A DNA stretch of 64,000 nucleotides from Struthio camelus (taxonomy: Eukaryota > Chordata > Aves > Struthioniformes > Struthionidae): contig NC_090947.1 in NCBI RefSeq assembly GCF_040807025.1, forward strand, positions 310,001 to 374,000, given 5' to 3'. The notes under the pieces were generated by a model. It was not told the origin of the DNA. It worked only from the letters and a program-made list of their open reading frames with translations, and searched no databases. The translations under genes were made by a program, and so were the position numbers. Positions within the stretch are counted from its first letter, which is position 1, and every line of letters starts with the position of its first letter. Positions 34,129 through 46,500 of this stretch are shown here, in pieces.

Positions 34129-35175
34129 TTACTGCCATCCCTCCTGTTCCCGCTTTGGGTCAGCCTGGTGAGGTTGCTCGAGGCTGCTGTCGAGGTCCTC
34201 TTGGCGCTGCTGCCTCCGTTCCTGCCTCTTCCTTTCAGCCAGTGCTTTTGCCCGGGTAGTCATCGACCTGGGTCTAGCATCAGGCCTCTCTTCGTCCTGC
34301 TGGTGCTTTTTACAGTGTTTCTCGAAGGTGGAAATCTTGGCGTACGTCCGGTTGCAAACCAAGCAGTGGTACGGCCGCTCCCCGCTGTGCGTTCGCATGT
34401 GCAGCTGGAGGTAGGAGGACCTGGAAAAGGCCCGGCTGCAGACCGAGCAGCGGTGGGGCTCGCGCGCCTCGTGGGTCTTCAGGTGCTGCTTCAGGGACGA
34501 CGCCTGCTTGAAGGCCTTCCCGCAGGTGGAGCACTTGAAGTTCCTCTCGCCGGACTCGAGGAGCTGGTGCGACACGAGGTGCGCGGAGGAGCGGAAGTTC
34601 TTCCCGCACTTGTCGCACTCGTAGGGCCTCTCCCCGGTGTGCAGGCGGACGTGGAGGACCAGCCCGGCCTTCTGCGTGAAGGCCTTCTCGCACTGCGTGC
34701 ACTTGAAGGGCCGCTCGCCCGTGTGGACGCGGCGGTGGGTCTGGAGGTGCGAGGCGCGCCCAAAGTGCTTGCCGCAGTCCTGGCACTCGAAGGGCCGCTC
34801 GCCGGTGTGGATGGCCTTGTGGCGCACCAGGTGGGAGGACTGCAGGAAGAGCTTCCCGCACACGGGGCACTGGTACTTCCGCTCGCCCGTGTGGGAGCGG
34901 AGGTGCAGGGCGAGGTGCGAGGAGGAGATGAAGGCCTTGCCGCAGAGCGGGCAGGCGTGGGGCCGCTCGCCGGTGTGCGTGCGCTTGTGCAGGACGAGCC
35001 CCGAGGAGAGGGCGAAGGCCTTGGCGCACACCGGGCAGCGGTAGGGCTTCTCGCCCGTGTGCACGCGGCGGTGCTTGGCCAGGGCGGCGGCCTGCGCGAA
35101 GGCTTTGCCGCACTGCTCGCAGCCGTGCGGCCCGCCCCGCGCCGGCCGCCGCCTCGGCCGCCCCGCCGGCACCAT
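34129..35175 (-). CDS. Ten-finger C2H2 zinc-finger protein, single exon
   Basis: Presumed nuclear, DNA-binding. The 348-residue frame from ATG 35,175 has a perfect Kozak context (GCCGCCATGG). Ten C2H2 fingers of 28-residue pitch fill residues 19-291 (first Cys at 19, 47, 75, 103, 131, 159, 187, 215, 243, 271), joined mostly by TGE(K/R)P linkers. Finger 7 keeps both Cys and the first His but has Glu where the last His should be (HQLLE), and its linker is SGERN; the linker after finger 8 is also unusual (EAREPHR). No KRAB, SCAN or BTB domain is present. The 57-residue tail is Arg/Gln/Glu-rich (RKRQERRQQRQED), probably helical and nuclear-targeting. The same frame stays open to an ATG at 35,394, which would add 73 low-complexity residues; I prefer 35,175. 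I cannot assign a specific orthologue. Confidence 0.88.
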   Translation of the reverse strand: MVPAGRPRRRPARGGPHGCEQCGKAFAQAAALAKHRRVHTGEKPYRCPVCAKAFALSSGLVLHKRTHTGERPHACPLCGKAFISSSHLALHLRSHTGERKYQCPVCGKLFLQSSHLVRHKAIHTGERPFECQDCGKHFGRASHLQTHRRVHTGERPFKCTQCEKAFTQKAGLVLHVRLHTGERPYECDKCGKNFRSSAHLVSHQLLESGERNFKCSTCGKAFKQASSLKQHLKTHEAREPHRCSVCSRAFSRSSYLQLHMRTHSGERPYHCLVCNRTYAKISTFEKHCKKHQQDEERPDARPRSMTTRAKALAERKRQERRQQRQEDLDSSLEQPHQADPKREQEGWQ

Positions 35176-35199
35176 GGCGGCGCCCCGCCCGCCCGCCAA

Positions 35200-35235
35200 C
35201 GGCCGCGCCAACGGCCGCGCCAACGGCCGCGCGCT
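35200..35235. repeat. 12-bp tandem repeat (GGCCGCGCCAAC), three copies
   Basis: Three consecutive 12-base units just upstream of the preferred start of the zinc-finger gene. On the minus strand they would encode a repeated RPLA if the upstream ATG were used; otherwise they are 5' UTR. Confidence 0.85.
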
Positions 35236-35307
35236 CCCTCCCCTCAGGCGCCCTTCGCCGACCCGGAAGCAGCCGCGCGCGGCGGCGGGCGGGCGGGGGG
35301 AGGGGCG

Positions 35308-35318
35308 TGCGCATGCGC
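35308..35318. promoter_or_regulatory. NRF1-like palindrome TGCGCATGCGC
   Basis: Exact match to the NRF1 core palindrome, inside the CpG island that covers the 5' end of the zinc-finger gene. A half-CRE-like TGACGCCA lies at 35,344. Typical of TATA-less housekeeping promoters. Confidence 0.6.
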
Positions 35319-35386
35319 CGCCGGCCCGGCCCGCGCGCCGCCGTGACGCCAGGGAGCTGCGCCAGCCCCGGCCCCGGCCCCGGCCG

Positions 35387-35400
35387 GCGGCCATTTTGGC
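35387..35400 (-). promoter_or_regulatory. YY1-like element near the zinc-finger gene start
   Basis: On the minus strand the sequence is GCCAAAATGGCCGCC, close to the YY1 site that often sits just after the transcription start of TATA-less genes. Its ATG is also the alternative upstream start codon of the zinc-finger frame. Confidence 0.45.
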
Positions 35401-35458
35401 GTGTGGTGGCGGCGAGCGGCCGGCCGCGCGCGGGCGCCGTTAACGCTCTTGAGCCCTT

Positions 35459-35948
35459 AAAAAAAAAAAAAGCGCTGCCGCTCCCAGCGTCGCGCTTCGG
35501 CGGCTTCACAAAACGGGGTGGTTAAAGAAACCGCGCTCGCTCGGTGTCAGCGCCTCCCTCCCCCTCCGGCGGCGTGTGCATACGTTGATTGGGAGGTGGC
35601 GGGGGAAGGGGGGAGGAGCCGCTGGCGCCGGTTTCCTCCCTTGTCCTGACGGGAACCGGCTCCCCCCGCCGTCGGAGCCGGCGGTTAAACACCGTGGCTG
35701 AAATGCAGGAAGACCCTGCTCTGCAGAACCGCAAAGAAATTGTAGCGGGGGGAGGGGGGGAGGTCGGGCCGGGGGGAGTGTTGAACTCGCCAACGCACAG
35801 CTGTAGAAGAGTTTAACAGTCATCGAGTCAAATTTTCAAGAGCGCTTTTGAAATGTTTAATGTGCTTTTCGTTTTAAATCTTACTTTACAAGGCAACTTG
35901 TCTCACTGTCACCAATATCTCAATACAAAAAAAAAAATCTTACAATGC
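35459..35948. other. CpG-island shoulder between the zinc-finger gene and DIP2A
   Basis: A short A run at 35,459-35,471, then GC-rich DNA falling off to AT-rich sequence near 35,820. No gene seen. A divergent plus-strand transcript from the island is possible but nothing in the sequence demonstrates one. Confidence 0.5.
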
Positions 35949-35954
35949 TTTATT
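35949..35954 (-). terminator. DIP2A: Candidate distal DIP2A polyadenylation signal
   Basis: AATAAA on the minus strand about 1.63 kb after the DIP2A stop. A second one is at 36,196-36,201. The AT-rich, repeat-free DNA from 35,949 to 37,582 has the look of a long 3' UTR. Which signal is used cannot be told from sequence. Confidence 0.45.
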
Positions 35955-37582
35955 TGCTAAAAAACTACAACATTAAAATTGGGGTTAGGTAGTTCTTTCC
36001 TTTTGCCAGCTGTTCTGAGGAGTGTCCTGGAGTCCCTTGCTAAAGGTCACTGTACTTAAACAATAAGTTACACAAGTTCTGTACATAATTACAGTCAAGA
36101 GTTCCAAGATATGTAGCCGTATAATACACCACAGTCAAGCACCATGAGGGCAAAGAACTACTGCACGTGAAATCTTTTTGTTGAAGAATTTATAGTTTAT
36201 TTGAGCAGGAGACATTTGATGTCCTCCTCTCAGGGGACTGGCATCCATCTTTCTTAGGCACTGATCCAGGCAGAATCGCCTCGCAGAAAAACCTGGCTGC
36301 TTTGCCAAACTCTTGCATTATTAAAAAAATTCCTGTAGTTCAAACTCTTATTAGCTCTATAAAAATAATTATTTGCTAGACTCCTGCTTATCTCCAAATA
36401 CAAGAAGTATTTGAATAATTTCACATTCTCTTTCTGAATTAGGTTCACTGCAGTATAAGATCAGGCAGAAACTTCAAAACCTTCATTAGTCAAGTGTGAC
36501 TCAACCAATTGGATATTTCAGCTTGAACAAAACCTCTGTCTAAATACAACGAAAAGATGAAAGTTTGCACCACAGCAAATCCAGCTAGCTCTAACACTGA
36601 ACATCTTTTCCATGGTGGAGAAAAGTCACTATTATGTAAGTTTTAGCACAGGATATTCAGGGAAAACATATCGTAAGGTCATGCTTTGTAGACAGCTCTA
36701 CTAATGATTCAGAGACTACTGACTTTGAAATGAAGTTTCAAAAACTTAGCTTTATGCAGGGCAGTAATTAACAGCTTAATGCTATGAAAACAAGCAACTT
36801 CACTATTTAACATGAAGTTATGAGAGCAAGAGCAATTAAGCCTCCTGCATCAAGTAGTTAAAACTGGATATTTATCTTTATAGTAAAGTTTATAGCATTA
36901 CAGAGTCCAGCGTGGCACTGTAAGTGACCGTGTTACAGATGCAGTATTTGTTTTTGCTTGGTACGAAAAGGCTGAACAGCAGCATAATTGTTGTAATATT
37001 GAATCCGGGATTGGAATGAATTGTTTTCTTCTGAATGAGGATGAGTCAGTGATTTAAAATAAAAGGCTGCATTTTTAAACTTCAAATATGTGCAAATTCC
37101 TTTCAGTACAGTAGAGAATCTGGTAGAGATCCGTGCAATCTTGAAAGTTATGTGCCAGCACAGTTACTGCCAATATATTGCAAACAAGCAGATGGAGAGT
37201 TAACTCCAAATGGTTTCTCACAACTTTCAGTATTATTTGCAAGAGTCCTCCTCACAGCTGGTGTTCTCTCCCCACCCCACTTTATGTCCTTTTATGCAGT
37301 GCATCAAGATATTGACATTCATAGTTATTGTAAAAAAATTGGTCCATGATAGTTCTATTAAATTTCCTTCAGGAATTCCAGTAAATTTTCCATCTTAAGA
37401 CAGCTGTAACTGTTGCAAAGGATTTATGAAAGCAAACGCAATCTGAGAGATGAAGGCCCGTGAAGACTGGTATCTCCATTTTCTTAAGGTCTTCAAAAGC
37501 TTTTAAAAACACAAACTGATTCGGATGCTATTCACAAAGTCTCTAGATTTTGGTGCTTTAGCCTTGGTGTGCTTTTGTGTTT

Positions 37583-40500
37583 TCACATGTTGTAGGCAAC
37601 ATAAATAGGATCCAGCTGGTCAGCTAAAAACCCATCTCTCAAGTGCATTCGTTGCTTTTCACCACGGGAATTGATAGGAATAACACCTGGGTCCACAATG
37701 ACTACGACACCGACTATAAGGTAATGCTCTTCCAGAACGACGTTTGTTACCAGTGCAACCAAGTCCAAAGCTTCTTGTTCCGAGCCTTCTAATTCCACAA
37801 CCACCACAAGCAAGTTGGTCCATGTAAATACAGCACTGTTGGTTTGACATAGTCAAAGGAGTTAGTCAAAGAGAGACTCACTGGAAGTAAATCTTCCAGG
37901 GACTTGAACAATATAATAAATGGGAACAAATGATATAAGTAATAGTAATATGAAGATATTCATGAGTCAAGAGATATCAAAGCTGTAATTTCACAGGATG
38001 CTCTTTGCCACTTGTTTTAAAAGATTTTCAAAGAAAAAACAAAACCTCCTCATTTAATAAATACAACCACCACTCTGGGACCTACTGCCAAATGCCATAT
38101 CTCATCGGTTAGCTGAGAATAACGTATGTTAGAACATACTATTTAAAATATCCCCAGGATACCTATACCACAGCCAAGAGTATACATTGTGATAGCCAGG
38201 GAAATGCACAACACAAACTGCCCTGCTACCCTGCTCGTGCGCTGCCCTCCCCATCTTTCAAACCATGAAAATCAAACTCTGACAAAGTTGTGTGTGGGTT
38301 GCTTTTTTTTTTTTTTTTTTTTTGCATGGCAGGGTGGGAAGGAGGGGAGGTTATATTTGTTACTCTCACAGCAGTAGTTTCTATGTAAAGTGTGATAAGT
38401 TCACTCTCTACAGCAAGCTGTCAGTCTAGCAGGCTGGTCTGCAAAAACATGATTCGGGGTGCTTCAGAAGAAGTAAAAAGATAGAGAGAAATAATTCTAA
38501 GCCTCTTACCATTCTGCAATGCTCTTATGTGCTCTTATTACAGAGGTCTCTATATCAATGGGATGATACCTCATTCCTCTGAGCTCCAGTGTTTCATCCA
38601 AAGAGCCTACCACATATAGGGCATCATGCCGCTCTGCAATACAGCACAGACATTCAAAATGTCATCAGGTTTAAAGAACGGACATCTTCACGTGCATATG
38701 TTTGTTCCTAGCGTTCTCTGAGTTTCACAGTGCTTCCCAGGAGAAACAGTCCATAATACACACCAAGCTCCACCATTTGGAAAGAAAAAGATTAAGAGCT
38801 CATTTAGCACTTCCTTTTACTGCCTTAAAAAGCAAGAGAAACGGGACTGAAAAGAATTTTTGGGTCATCCAGTTCAGCCCCCTCTACTACATAAAAACAT
38901 AATGCAATCCTCCTTCATAAAGCCAATCAAAATCCACTGTTAAAACCTCTTTCTTTCCCCACTATTCTTACTGAAGAACTTTTCTCCTCTTACAGATAGG
39001 AACATTCTTCCAATTTTCAAATTTAATTCATGTTTTACTTGCTTACACCTGCTTTTATTTGTCCTCATGCCAACAACATTCTTCTGTTCTTAAGCTCCCC
39101 ACAATTAATAGAGAGAACAATTCTATTCCCTCCTTAGCTTTGGCTTTGCTAGGCTAAATAAGAGAAGCTCTCCTAGATCCTTCTCGCAGGACGTGCTCTC
39201 CACATTGCCCTGTTCGTTCTGTAGCTTTGTTCTGTCTGAATTCACTTTTTTTCTGCACCTCTTTTAGAAATCTGCTCCATTGTGTAATTTGAAATTAAAA
39301 GCATGCTGGGAAGCAGCAGTATATTTCATGCATGCTTGCTAATAAGTTCATTTATCATACATGGTCTCTCTAAAATGTTAACAAATTATGGACAGCTGGC
39401 ATTGCTCCACCATGAAAAAATCTCTATCATAAACGATTTTTCAAAAGCTACAAGGCACAACAAGTTACTGTAGTAATCTGGTTCCTTGCCATCTGCAACT
39501 TCTCTTGTGCACGTGAGCGTCTGCTCAGAGATTCCAACCTCTGTAAGCTACCAGCTTTCTCAAGAAGAGGGAGCCGTTTCATTCTGAACAGTGACTGAAG
39601 GACAATTCTGTCAAATCCTGTGCAGAAGCTTGCACTAAACAGCAATACAGTATGCATAGGAGGTTAAGCAAGCGCCCTAGAAAAATCTGAGTGGGGAAAG
39701 CAAGGAAAGCTGAGTGCGCCCCGGTTGAGTCTTTTCTAATGTGATCCACGAGCTCTTAAGGGGAAGATAACACGCGATAACATCTTTTTTAGGGAGCTGG
39801 ATCTAGCTTATGATCTGCTGCGACTGCATCCCTTTGATGCTCCAGGAACTCAGGAGAAGCAAGCCAACATAGTACTGCTCAGTTTACTCAACTGTTGCAT
39901 GGGTGGAGACTGGTGCCAAGAAGGGACCAACCTGCTTAATGCTTGTAGCTGTGGGTGGATACCACGACTCCGTGATGTGGACTGTTCCTTCACAAGAGTG
40001 TACCCTCTGTGCTCTGATGGCACTGACAGTGGAAGGGGGAGGTCTGCCAGAAATTACTCTGGAGGAGATGGAACTTTGTCTGCCTAGTAATTAAGTGAGC
40101 TGCAGGGACTTCTCCAGAAGGAGTGACAGCATCCACCTTTCTTGTTCTTGAGAACCCGGGGGAGATTGAATAGCACACCAGAACAGCGGACTGGAGCATG
40201 TCCTTCTCTTAGTGACTGATATAACAGAGTTACATCACAGACCATTTCTGAATCCTGGAGAACTGGTATCCAACGCAGCAGATGGGGTAGCTCCTCACAA
40301 ATCTGGGCTTTCAAGAAATCTCTCTCCTTGCCCACTCTTTCTCCTTCACATAATGGAGAACCAAAGGTAGAATGGAAGTGCATGGGGTCCCCCAAACAGA
40401 CAGTTGTATTCCAGAAGTGGGAACACTGTTTTTCTATCTTATACAATGTGATCAGACAAAATGTAAAATATGTTTGTTACCTCTCTACAGCTAATTATCA

Positions 40501-41394
40501 AATGACACAGACACGCAGACACATCCACTGTAGATACCACTATTCACTTAAGTGTGATCACAAGTTAACAGTAAACATTGTTGCTAACGAGTGATAAGCA
40601 TTCAAGCTTGGGAAGCTTGGGATATTTAGAGATTCCTTTTTTTTTTTTTTTAAATATATGACGATCAAGAGTTATGCCAATTCCATATTCCAGCCCACCA
40701 GGAAAAGGAGCACAGTTTTTCCTCCATATACTTAAATATTTCAAATTCCCAAATCTGAAGGGCTGGGAAATCATTGCTATTTGTGCATGTCCTGAAATCA
40801 CAGCATGAATTGGCATTATGAGTATTCTCTAGATCAGCACTTTTGTCAGTAAGGAAAAAGGCAAAGGGGAGAAGTAAGTAGAAAGGCACTAGTGCTTTAA
40901 CAGATGTGGGTGGTCATGTCATTTTGTTGAAGTGGAAATAAAGGATGAGGATCCTGTTTTCTAAAGCTATCTAAAGGGCATCATGCATTTCCCATTTTCT
41001 ATGATTATCCAGTATCATTATAAGCAATGAACACATACAGAGTAAAAAAGTTCCTTTTACCTTCAGCTCTTATCTTCTATAGAAGTCAGTAAAAACTTGG
41101 AGGACAGCTTACTCTTGGCTAGCTAAGCTACCCCAGTTTTAAACAAACGCTGCTATATTTTCCTTATGTTTTCTCTCACCTCCACTAGCATCAGTAAGTT
41201 CAGTTCTGCGCAGAAAGCCAAGGTATCCAGTCCGTGCCCATACAGTCTGAGTGTCTCCAAAACTCAAGCGAGCAGTAAAGTGATCAGCGTGCAGTGCTTC
41301 TTCTCCATACACCGTGTAGTAACCAGTAGCATTATGTGGACTACTCACCCATATCTAGTGGGGGGGGGGGAAAAAAAAAAAAAGAGAGAGAGAC

Positions 41395-41429
<35 letters not shown>

Positions 41430-43490
41430 CAGAAAAGGGAGCTATTCCTATATAAACATAGGTTATTTTGCCAGATCCAGGCAGCGTTATTTCTTGATTT
41501 AAAAAATTTGTTCCATTGACAACCTTGCTGTTCCTAAAATGCCAGGAGTTATTTTATAACAGTCATTAACTAACTTCTGCCCCATAGAAAGGGACTAGAA
41601 AAAAGGACTAAAAAGGGAGTTTTCCATACATATAACTTAGTAGAGAGGAAAAATGAACTAGGCATTTGGTTCACTGGAAGGGAAAACATTTTAACCAAAG
41701 GTCTTCTATTAATAGATCTAATAGATCTTAGTACATGCAAATCCAAATGCTTGGATAGAACCGAGATTAAACCAAGCAGTAAATTATCTCAGTGCTACTC
41801 TCCACTGATGGAGTACCTAATGTAACAAGATATTCACTGCATCTTCTAGCTGCCAGTCAGACACAGACTAGTCAACTGGTACTACCACTTGGTATGCAGT
41901 ACTTTGGCAGAGAAGGGAGCAAACTATGCAGACATTCACAGAAGCATGCAAATGCTTTGTACTTCTTTGTGACAATTTCAGCTCTGTGTAATTCATTTGC
42001 TTGCCACATTAAGGTGATCATGGCTATCCCACTAAGAGACAGGCATTTACCTAATATGATTCATCTATATATTAAATCACTGCTGATAAACAAAGTACAA
42101 GAGCATCAATGCTTTACCTCTCCTAAATGCGAGTCTCCCAGAGGTCCCTTGGTTTCTGTGTGTGCTATGATAACCTTTACCCCTGGAAGAATCTGCAAAT
42201 ATTTAAAACAGAAGTTAAAAGTCAAATTCATCAAAGGAAAGATAAGTTAATAATGCAGTGCCATAGCAGCCAGTAGTCCCCATAGTTCTTCCATTTCTAC
42301 TCCCCTCTGCTCCATAGGTCAGCCATCTTTTCCTACAAGATGTTTAATCATTTAAACTCTGAGCAGCTGTTTGCAGCTTGTACTTAGCTTTAAAGTCGAT
42401 ATATCTGCTTCACACCTGAAAACTGCCTTCTGTGGGAAGGTCTGTGATTTTCCCAGCTGTATCAACAAAACATCCTGTTACTTCACTTTAGGAGCTTTGC
42501 TTCATTTTAACTAGCTGTTCCTTTTAAGCTTGCTCTCTCTCCTGCCTCTCCTAGATATATAGTGATTAGTGAAGCATATACAGCCTCTCACTGCGCAGAT
42601 TCTGTACTGAGCTCCAACAAAAGCAGCTCACTATGCAGATAATGGGGGGGGGGGGGGCGGCGGATAGGACTACTTTGTGCTTTCTCAAGTCTGGATAGCT
42701 CCAAGCACAAAAATGAAACAACTCATGAGATAGCTGCACGCTGCTTTACTCTAACGCTCCCTCAATCTCTCACCTTCCCAGACTCCATAAGCGGCAGACT
42801 GTGTGGAGAACCTCTCTCTACCAAACGTACCCTGAGAAAATAAAAGAAGAAATTTGTAGGAAGATTTATGAACATACAATGAAGTTAAATATGTGTATTC
42901 CAGTGTATTCAGTGTTATCCTTTCCTTTGCTGCACTGACCAAGGTGTTATGGTGGCAGCCACCTGTGCAGTCCATTAGTAACATAACTTATACAGTAAAT
43001 GTGTCAAAGACAACACATGCTGAAGGAGCAAGGAATGCAGCAGGAAAGGTGTACAAGAGAATATGCTCCTTTCATCTTCTTATATATTACTTAATATCAC
43101 ACCATCCCAACAGCTGTAGGCTAGAATTTACTCTAACACAGTGGACACTTTGAGGCTATGGCTCAGCTTAACTATAACAAGAATAGATCCCATGCAAATC
43201 ATAGTGATATGTTCAATAAGGAGAAAATAACTGTAGTTCACATTGATCTGTTCAAATGCCAAATCAGGATCATGGGAATGACCTTTCAATAACTTGACTT
43301 ACAACAACTGAGATTTGAGTACGCAACAATTAGAGAAGATCAGTAGTCACAAAGGTCAACAGAAGCCACCGATTTAACATTACTAATTAAAAAACATTAA
43401 AGGAAAGGCACCAAGTATTGATATTATGTTTCTTTAAATAAACACAGAAACAAATACAAATACATATATATATATGTGTGTGTGTGTGTG

Positions 43491-43539
<49 letters not shown>

Positions 43540-46500
43540 TCCTACTAAAATTGCAGCCTGAACTTGTTACTGCTAGCAGTTGTTGCAACCAAGAGGCAAG
43601 ATAACAGAAAAATCACAACTACAGAATAAACTCTGATGGAAACAATGTCTTCTGCAAACTTGCAGAAAAATATAAGTGGGGGGGAAAGCTATAGCGCAAG
43701 CCTGACATTCAGAGGAGCCTGGGAAAGCTGAGGGAATTCAGTTGGTTTGGCCTCAAGGAAAAGTCTAAGGGGAGGATCTAATTGCAGTTTTCCATTACCT
43801 AAAGGATTGTTACAGAGAAGACTGAGCCAGATTTCACAGATTTGCCCACCAAAAGGACAAGAGGCCAGGGACGTAAGCGGCTAGAAGGGAAAGGCTAGTA
43901 AGGAAAACTTCCTCCCCAGACCAGGGGGAGGTGACACCCTCATGACAGGCGCCCAGAGAGGAGGAAAATGCCCATCCTTGGAAACATTCCAAACTTAACT
44001 AGACCTGGTATAGAATAACCTGATCAAGCCTTGAAGCTGGCCCTGCCTTGAGCAGGAGGTTGCATGAGGGACATCCAGAGATCCCTCCCAACCTAAATCT
44101 TTCTATGATTCTGTGACTAACCAGGCAATTGGCAAGTCACCATTTGCTAGTGGGTATGGTTAGGTAAGAAACAGCTAATGACTCTAGATTATACGTGATT
44201 TTGATGAATAGACAGCAAGTTAAGTGAGGGTCTAGAAAGGAAGAGCAGAACAGGTGATGGAGGGAATGCCAGAAAACTTCCAACATGAAGTGGTCATTAA
44301 CAGATTCTCTAGGATGGGGTCCCTTGTCATACAATAAGGAGGGATTAACTGCTGCCAGGAGTATTTCAACACGCCAATGCAATGCAACGCAACGAGGCTG
44401 GACTTTCTCCTCAACAGACTTTCAATAGTTAACGCTTGAACGTACTCTGTACCTGTCATGTCGAAGCGCTCTCATATCTACATAGACAGTTGTTGGATCT
44501 GGCCCTGCTGTTCCCTAAGAACACAAAAGACAGACATTAAACAGAAGCCAGAAAATCCCGTTTTCATTTTCACAGCCATATTGCATAAATTCTCAAATTT
44601 CTCTCCCTTCTTTACTGACACTTATAAATTACTGCCCTAATCTACTAGAAATATAGTAAAATGGCCCCTCTAGAGTGACTGCCATAAAGCTTTGATGTTT
44701 TATGGTAACCAGTAAACGAATGCACAAATGAAGTATGTATTTATACAGGTAAGCCTTGAAGTGCACCAAATTTTATTTTGGTATGCATCTCCTTAAAAAG
44801 ACATAAAGCACGTTAAGCACCAACCTATGCAGACATAAGCCCTTTCCCAGTGCTCAACAATTCTTCTTTGTAGCAGTTTTGTCAAGTTTCATTTAAGAAG
44901 AAACCAAACCACTTAACTAAAACATCCCTCTAACCAACCCATACCTTTGCAAGGCTCCTGTCAGTTACCGTCTAGACAGAGGAAGATCTCTGTTACACTC
45001 CTAAAACAAACCCACTTCCTGACATGGAAGCAAGGGATCTTTTGTTCCCAGCAGTACTTAATCTCAAAGCAACTAAAAACTGCTGTGAAATGCCTACTTA
45101 AGCTTAAGCTAAAAAAAAGTAGGCAGAGACACCATGGTTATCCCCCTCCCCCAGGGAAACAGCACTGCTTCTCATTTTAGAGAGAAATGCTCTCTAAATC
45201 ACAGTGCCTAGATCTCAGGGCTATAGCAAGTGTCTTCATAGTGACATTGCCTGCTACTTTTGTAGCGCCACTGCACTCAGTGCAACTACCAACCGTTCCG
45301 CATTAACGGTACGATCTTTAAGAATAACCCACTCTTTAGTGTTAATCCTTGCTATGCCCAGTTTCTGCTTGTTTGAGAAAGCGTTTGTACTTCAGCTACA
45401 AGTGTTCTTCGGGAATAAAGCTGAACTCCTTTAGAAAAATAATAATAAAAAAAACAAACTCGCTTGACCTGTTTCAAGTGAAAACTCCCCTATGCGGGCT
45501 ACATTATTTATAGAGTAACACTACAGAACAAGATTGACTTTAGGACATTACAAGCACACACATGCAGCACTATACCTGTTCAGCCAGCTTGCCCAGCCTG
45601 TTTGGCTGACAGAGGGACCACAAACAGAAGTAACAGAGGCCATCAAAGTGAGTGAAACAGAGAGAAAGGGGAAAAAAAGAAAATACAAACAAAGAGGCAC
45701 TGGAGACATGAGATACACACAGTAAGATAAACAAAAAAACTCATACTGTTTTAGAGTGAAAAGAATATTCCCATTTCAGATTTCTCAGGGTCCAGCACTT
45801 TTAAGCGGTTCCCTGGGAAACATGCAGGTCCCACAAAATAAACCAGAAGAGATTCGAGCAGATAATACGTAATGCCTGTTTCCTTATCGTAACTCCCTCC
45901 TCCATCTGTAAATATCTAAAGGCTGCTTATAACTTCAGAAACACCTTTTCAGTAAACCAGCCCATTATGGTTGGAAGATATTATGTATTTACTTGCATGC
46001 TAACTCGTATCAAATATCTATGTCCACTTAAACACAACAATATCAAATACAGGCTTTATTTTGGGGAAACGGGGGAAAGCAGAAAGACAAACTAAAAGGC
46101 TATTCAAGAACGGTGAACAGAGATGAAAAAGGTATAAAATGAGGGGGAAGCTTTAACTGCCCAACAGCCCTACATCCTTGACAGTTTTCCTGAAATACTT
46201 TTCACATTGGCATCTTAGGAACGCATTTCACATTCTGGGAAAACATCGAGGTTATTTAGCTAGCATAAAACAGAGTATTCAACAATAAAAAGTGTATTTC
46301 TCATATCTGCTCGTGAATTATCAGAAGGAGCTCTTGATATAAGCTGTCAGCTGGATGTTATTACAAGTATTTTCTTCTAGATTCTGAAGGCTGCTCTTAG
46401 ATTAATTTGATAGTTGGGTGCTTCCACATTTGACTGCAGAGAAAGCTCTTACATGGCCCTAAATTGATCTCTTCTCACTTATTTTGGACAGTTTGAGCAG

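Noticed and set aside
34168-35346. A 392-codon plus-strand frame and a 399-codon second minus-strand frame over the zinc-finger gene
   Set aside because: Shadows of the regular 84-base finger repeat; the true frame shows ten C2H2 fingers.
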